Notes under the pieces: model-generated
Databases searched by the model: none
Told to the model about the DNA's origin: nothing
What the model saw: the letters and a program-made list of their open reading frames with translations, nothing else
Part shown: positions 60,500 to 64,000 of the stretch, piece by piece
How positions within the stretch are numbered: position 1 is the first letter of the stretch
Layout of the letters: each line of letters begins with the position of its first letter
Assembly (NCBI GenBank): GCA_024655885.1
Contig: JANLFN010000014.1
Location: forward strand, 17,773 to 81,772
From: Eubacteriales bacterium
Lineage (GTDB): Bacteria > Bacillota > Clostridia > Acetivibrionales > JANLFN01
Reading direction: 5' to 3'
Length of the DNA stretch: 64,000 nucleotides
Translations under genes and position numbers: made by a program

Positions 60500-63337
60500 T
60501 TGTATACACCTTATCACTCAAAGTACTATGCAACTCAGTTAACATTGAAACGTCCGAGCAATAGCATAGAAAAAATTGCTTCGTCATTGTCCGGAGCAAA
60601 GGTGGATTTGAATCCGCATCAAATTGATGCAGCTTTGTTTGCGCTCCGCTCGCCGCTGTCTAATGGTGTTTTATTAGCGGATGAAGTTGGTTTGGGAAAA
60701 ACTATCGAGGCTGCCATAGTTATTGCCCAGTACTGGGCGGAACGTAAACGACGGATATTGATCATTGTCCCTGCTTCTCTTCGTAATCAGTGGTTATCTG
60801 AGCTTGATGAGAAGTTTTATATAAAGTCCGTCATACTGGAAAGCAAAAACTATAACCAGATGAAACGTGCGGGTTGTATGTGTCCATTTGAAATAAAGGA
60901 TAAGGTTGTGATCTGTTCTTATCACTTTGCAGCAAAAATGGCAGACGAAATTGCGTCAGTTCCGTGGGACTTAGTGGTGATTGACGAGGCACACCGGTTA
61001 CGCAATGTATATAAACCATCTAATATCATCGGCAATACTTTAAAGATTGCCCTGGCTAACAGAAAAAAATTGCTGCTTACTGCTACCCCGCTCCAAAACT
61101 CTTTGATGGAACTATATGGTCTGGTAAGTTTTATTGATGAACACGTTTTTGGCGATGTTAAGACTTACCGCGACATGTACATAAATATTGATAATGAGGA
61201 AATCAGAAATATTTTCCTGCGCCAAAGACTGCAGCAATTCTGCAAACGAACGCTCCGCAAACAGGTGACTGAATATGTCAGATATACGAGACGCATTTCC
61301 ATATTACAGGAATACGCTCCAACCAAAGAAGAAGAACTGCTCTACAACAAGGTTTCGGAATACCTTTTAACCCCAAAACTTTATGCTTTGCCGGCCAGCC
61401 AGCGCAAACTTATGACCCTTATACTGCGAAAACTTCTGGCGTCTTCAACCTTTGCTATATCCGGTACGTTGCAGTCACTTATATCCCGTCTCCAACACAT
61501 GCTGGACGAATGCGACGCGGAACTGAATATTGATGATTATGATATGCTTCCTGAGCTAATCGAAGAATGGGATGATGAAAAAAATGGTGATTTTGCCGAA
61601 TTGCTCAAAGACAGGCAGGAGATAACTGAGGAATTGCAAAAGCTTACTGAATACCTTGAACTAGCCCAAAGCATCAAATTTAATGCCAAGGGTGAAAACC
61701 TCCTGACAGCGCTTCAGAAAGGATTTGAAAAAGGATCAGAACTGGGGGCGCAAAGAAAGGCGGTAATTTTTACCGAATCAAAACGGACCCAGGATTATCT
61801 GGTAAATTTGTTAACCAATAATGGCTATGACGGTCAGGTTGTGGTATTAAACGGCTACAATAATGACCCTAATTCAAAACGAATTTATAATGAATGGTTA
61901 GCCCGTCATCAGGGTGAGGATATTATTTCCGGCTCCAAACAGGCTGACATGAAAGCGGCTATTGTTGAAGAATTCAGGGACCGAGCCAGTATATTAATCG
62001 GAACTGAGGCTGCGGCCGAAGGAATCAACCTACAGTTTTGTTCATTGGTTGTAAACTATGACCTGCCCTGGAATCCACAGCGCATTGAGCAGCGTATCGG
62101 CCGCTGCCACAGATACGGCCAGAAGAATGATGTTGTCGTAATCAACTTCTTAAATATTGCCAATGAGGCGGACAAGCGCGTTTATCAACTGCTTGATGAG
62201 AAGTTCCGCCTGTTTGACGGCATATTTGGCGCTTCCGATGAAGTGCTGGGTGCCATCGAATCAGGCATTGATTTTGAAAAACGCATTGCTGAAATTTACC
62301 AGACATGCCGTACCAGCGAAGAAATACAAGCGGCATTCGATGAGATACAACGCGAACTTGATGAGAAAATACAAGTCAATATGGCGCAGGCACGCCGGGC
62401 ACTGCTGGAAAACTTTGATGAGGAAGTTGCCCGGCGCTTGAAAACCTGTGAAAATGCTGCCAAGGAGACACTCTCCTTATATGAAAGATGGCTTTTTAGC
62501 CTTGTCCAATCAGAACTGCACGCTGATATTGAACTTTACCCCGGTGAACCCAGGTTTTATTATAATGGCAGCCTTGCTGACAAGGGATATTACCATCTGA
62601 ATTGGAAAAAGGCGGAACAGTTAAAAGATCATTTTTTACGCAAAGAGCACCCCCTGGCAGAAATGATCATCCAGCGGTCTCTTGAAAGAAAATTGCCTTA
62701 TGCCAAGTTGACGTTTGACTATACAAATTCAGAGCATAAGATAACTTTTTTTGAAGAAATGCCGTCAAAATCCGGCTGGCTGATTGTTGATAAACTTACC
62801 AGCGAGGCCTTTGAGATGCAGGAACACCTGCTGTTAACATGTGTAGCCGATGACGGAACGGTGATTGACGAAGAACTTGCGGCAAAACTTTTTGAGCTGC
62901 CTGCCAAAGAAAGTATGGAATTGGCAATAGCGGAACTTGCGCAGGAATTACAGGATCAACGGGCGAAGATAAAAGAAGAAATGCTTGCAAGAATCAGAAG
63001 GAATGACCTGGAGTATTTTCGCGAAGAATGTGCCAAGCTTGATTCCTGGGCGGATGACTTAAAACAGGGCCTGGAGCGGGAAATCAAGCTGATTGACCGT
63101 GAAATCTCACAGCTTAGAAAAGATGAACGTACGGCGGTGACTCTTGAACAGACCCTGGAAATAAGAAAACAGATTAATGCGTTGGAAAAGAAACGGCGGG
63201 AGAAAATACGGGATTTATATAAGGAACAAGACAGAATTGATGAAAAACGCGAAGAATTGCAAGCGAAAATTGAGCGCCAGTTACAGGGCAGGTGCTTTAC
63301 TGAGGAACTGTTTATAATTCGGTGGGTTTTAGAATAA
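60500..63337 (+). CDS. SNF2-family helicase of a DNA-modification defence system
   Basis: A 945-residue SWI2/SNF2 ATPase. Walker A is DEVGLGKT (61-68), the DEAH box is VVIDEAHRLRN, LLTATPLQNSLMELYGLVSF follows, and the C-terminal lobe has GTEAAAEGINLQFCSLVVNY and RIGRCHRYGQKNDVVV. A coiled coil (about 820-930) ends it. The start YTPYHSKYYATQLTLKRPSN is shared by helicases found next to Mod-type methyltransferases, either in class 1 DISARM (DrmD) or in type III-like systems. The TTG at 60500 is chosen because GGGGGAGA lies just upstream; an earlier TTG at 60473 has no site. The methyltransferase follows 14 bp later. Confidence 0.85.
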   Translation: MYTPYHSKYYATQLTLKRPSNSIEKIASSLSGAKVDLNPHQIDAALFALRSPLSNGVLLADEVGLGKTIEAAIVIAQYWAERKRRILIIVPASLRNQWLSELDEKFYIKSVILESKNYNQMKRAGCMCPFEIKDKVVICSYHFAAKMADEIASVPWDLVVIDEAHRLRNVYKPSNIIGNTLKIALANRKKLLLTATPLQNSLMELYGLVSFIDEHVFGDVKTYRDMYINIDNEEIRNIFLRQRLQQFCKRTLRKQVTEYVRYTRRISILQEYAPTKEEELLYNKVSEYLLTPKLYALPASQRKLMTLILRKLLASSTFAISGTLQSLISRLQHMLDECDAELNIDDYDMLPELIEEWDDEKNGDFAELLKDRQEITEELQKLTEYLELAQSIKFNAKGENLLTALQKGFEKGSELGAQRKAVIFTESKRTQDYLVNLLTNNGYDGQVVVLNGYNNDPNSKRIYNEWLARHQGEDIISGSKQADMKAAIVEEFRDRASILIGTEAAAEGINLQFCSLVVNYDLPWNPQRIEQRIGRCHRYGQKNDVVVINFLNIANEADKRVYQLLDEKFRLFDGIFGASDEVLGAIESGIDFEKRIAEIYQTCRTSEEIQAAFDEIQRELDEKIQVNMAQARRALLENFDEEVARRLKTCENAAKETLSLYERWLFSLVQSELHADIELYPGEPRFYYNGSLADKGYYHLNWKKAEQLKDHFLRKEHPLAEMIIQRSLERKLPYAKLTFDYTNSEHKITFFEEMPSKSGWLIVDKLTSEAFEMQEHLLLTCVADDGTVIDEELAAKLFELPAKESMELAIAELAQELQDQRAKIKEEMLARIRRNDLEYFREECAKLDSWADDLKQGLEREIKLIDREISQLRKDERTAVTLEQTLEIRKQINALEKKRREKIRDLYKEQDRIDEKREELQAKIERQLQGRCFTEELFIIRWVLE

Positions 63338-63351
63338 CGGAGGGAATTGTG

Positions 63352-63945
63352 ATGGACAGAAAGCAAAAACTGGAACTGACATGGATAGGGAAATACGATG
63401 AGATAAAAGTGGAACCGAGGATACTTTTAGAGGACAAGTCTAAGGGTTACGGCGACCCGAATACGGAAAACATGCTTATTCACGGAGATAACCTGCTTGC
63501 CCTGAAGGCTCTGGAGCAGGATTTTGCCGGGAAAATAAAGTGCATATATATCGATCCTCCATATAATACGGGAAATGCTTTTGAGCATTATGATGATAAC
63601 CTGGAGCATTCAATCTGGCTAAATCTAATGTACAGACGAATTATTATCCTTCATAAACTTTTAAAAGAAGATGGGGTACTTTTAATAAATATTGATGAAA
63701 CCCAGCATGCATATCTTAAAGTTATGATAGATGAAATATTTGGTAGAAAAAATTTTATTGGAGACATTATATGGAAAAAAAGAAAAGGTGGGGGAAATGA
63801 TTCGAGATTTATTGCATTAGATCATGATTATATTCTTGTATATGCTAAGAATTCAAGTAAGGATATACATAAGCAGAACCCGCGCTCCCAGTATATCCCA
63901 TCATCGCATTCCAACAGCCACAAGGCTTCCAGCTCCAGCTCCTGA
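63352..63945 (+). pseudogene. Type III Mod-like DNA methyltransferase, 3' truncated
   Basis: Starts MDRKQKLELTWIGKYDEIKV, then NMLIHGDNLLALKALEQDFA and CIYIDPPYNTGNAFEHYDDN, with the DPPY catalytic motif of N6-adenine methyltransferases of the type III/DISARM kind. Homology continues through DHDYILVYAKNSSKDIHK to about 63873 and then stops. The next 24 codons (QNPRSQYIPS ... SSSSS) do not belong to the family. Full-length relatives have 500-700 residues, so two thirds are missing. ACGGAGGG precedes the ATG. The gene was cut by another sequence. Confidence 0.8.
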
Positions 63946-64000
63946 TAAAGAGTGTAAAGAACCCCTTTTCCCTGAAATAACTCTTTTTCAGGGAACATTT
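63874..64000 (-). other. foreign sequence joined to the methyltransferase gene
   Basis: From about 63874 the sequence is unrelated to the methylase. A frame on the minus strand stays open from 63998 (ATG) leftward: MFPEKELFQGKGVLYTLYQE, then LELEALWLLECDDGIYW. A hairpin TTCCCTGAA/TTCAGGGAA lies at 63968-63995. It could be the edge of an insertion sequence or another gene cassette that runs out of the window. The family is not recognised. Confidence 0.4.

Noticed and set aside
1..64000. tRNA or rRNA genes and tRNA-based attachment sites
   Set aside because: I found no cloverleaf-like sequence or rRNA segment on either strand by reading; a covariance-model scan would be decisive.

Overview
The window reads as Clostridia (Firmicutes) DNA. 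Supporting signs are strong AGGAGG-type ribosome sites with frequent GTG/TTG starts, SpoVG and AbrB/SpoVT-type proteins, tandem large serine recombinases, and many gene families (DUF6809, DUF6323/6179, DUF6133, DUF4320, DUF6550, DUF3852, DUF6045, DUF6329, DUF6103, MobP3) that I know from Clostridia and their integrative conjugative elements (ICEs). No species can be named. Almost every gene is on the + strand and much of the window is mobile DNA. Layout: (1) 1-4.4 kb looks like the 3' end of one integrative element: a SHOCT-like small protein, a DUF6809 + SymE cassette flanked by 35-bp imperfect repeats, and two tandem serine recombinases. (2) 4.4-10.7 kb is accessory DNA: an Imm5-like immunity protein, an Arr rifampin ADP-ribosyltransferase, a DUF2975/XRE/DUF4153-type membrane operon with phased operator-like repeats, a DUF6323-DUF6179 pair and a dead AraC fragment. 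(3) 11-19.8 kb is the early part of a large ICE: a broken antirestriction-like gene, an adenine methylase, two AbrB-like regulators, a 1364-residue SLH-domain adhesin, and YodL and SpoVG proteins. (4) 19.73-27.72 kb is a separate element of about 8 kb inserted inside a DUF6133 pilin-like gene. It carries three tyrosine recombinases, a DUF6262 protein, a degraded toxin-antitoxin pair, an unknown 356-residue protein and its own complete DUF6133 gene. (5) 27.75-44.8 kb is a Tad-like pilus operon (prepilin peptidase, CpaB, TadZ, TadA, TadB, TadC, TadE-like proteins) running into a type IV secretion module. One exported-protein gene here is interrupted by two different group II introns. (6) 45-59 kb holds a HEPN/MNT pair, VirB4, an amidoligase with a gamma-glutamylcyclotransferase, a broken M23 peptidase, Fic, DUF6329/DUF6103 proteins, a candidate oriT, a relaxosome protein, a MobP3 relaxase with Sel1 repeats, a TOPRIM primase-like protein and a frameshifted VirD4 coupling protein. 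(7) 59-64 kb is cargo: a RadC-like protein, an excisionase-like HTH protein, an SNF2 helicase and a DNA methyltransferase cut short at about 63.87 kb. How it fits together: relaxosome, coupling protein, VirB4/VirB6-like channel, Tad-like pilus and surface adhesin make one conjugation apparatus. Seven unrelated soluble proteins of this ICE end in the same kind of short tail (acidic/Gln/Pro-rich stretch, then G-M-x-M/L-x-L/M at the carboxyl terminus). This is the most interesting unexplained signal I see; it may mark proteins exported with the DNA or docked on the machinery. A caution applies throughout: several genes are broken by single-base differences in homopolymer runs or by single in-frame stops, so either the region is decaying or the assembly contains small indel errors.
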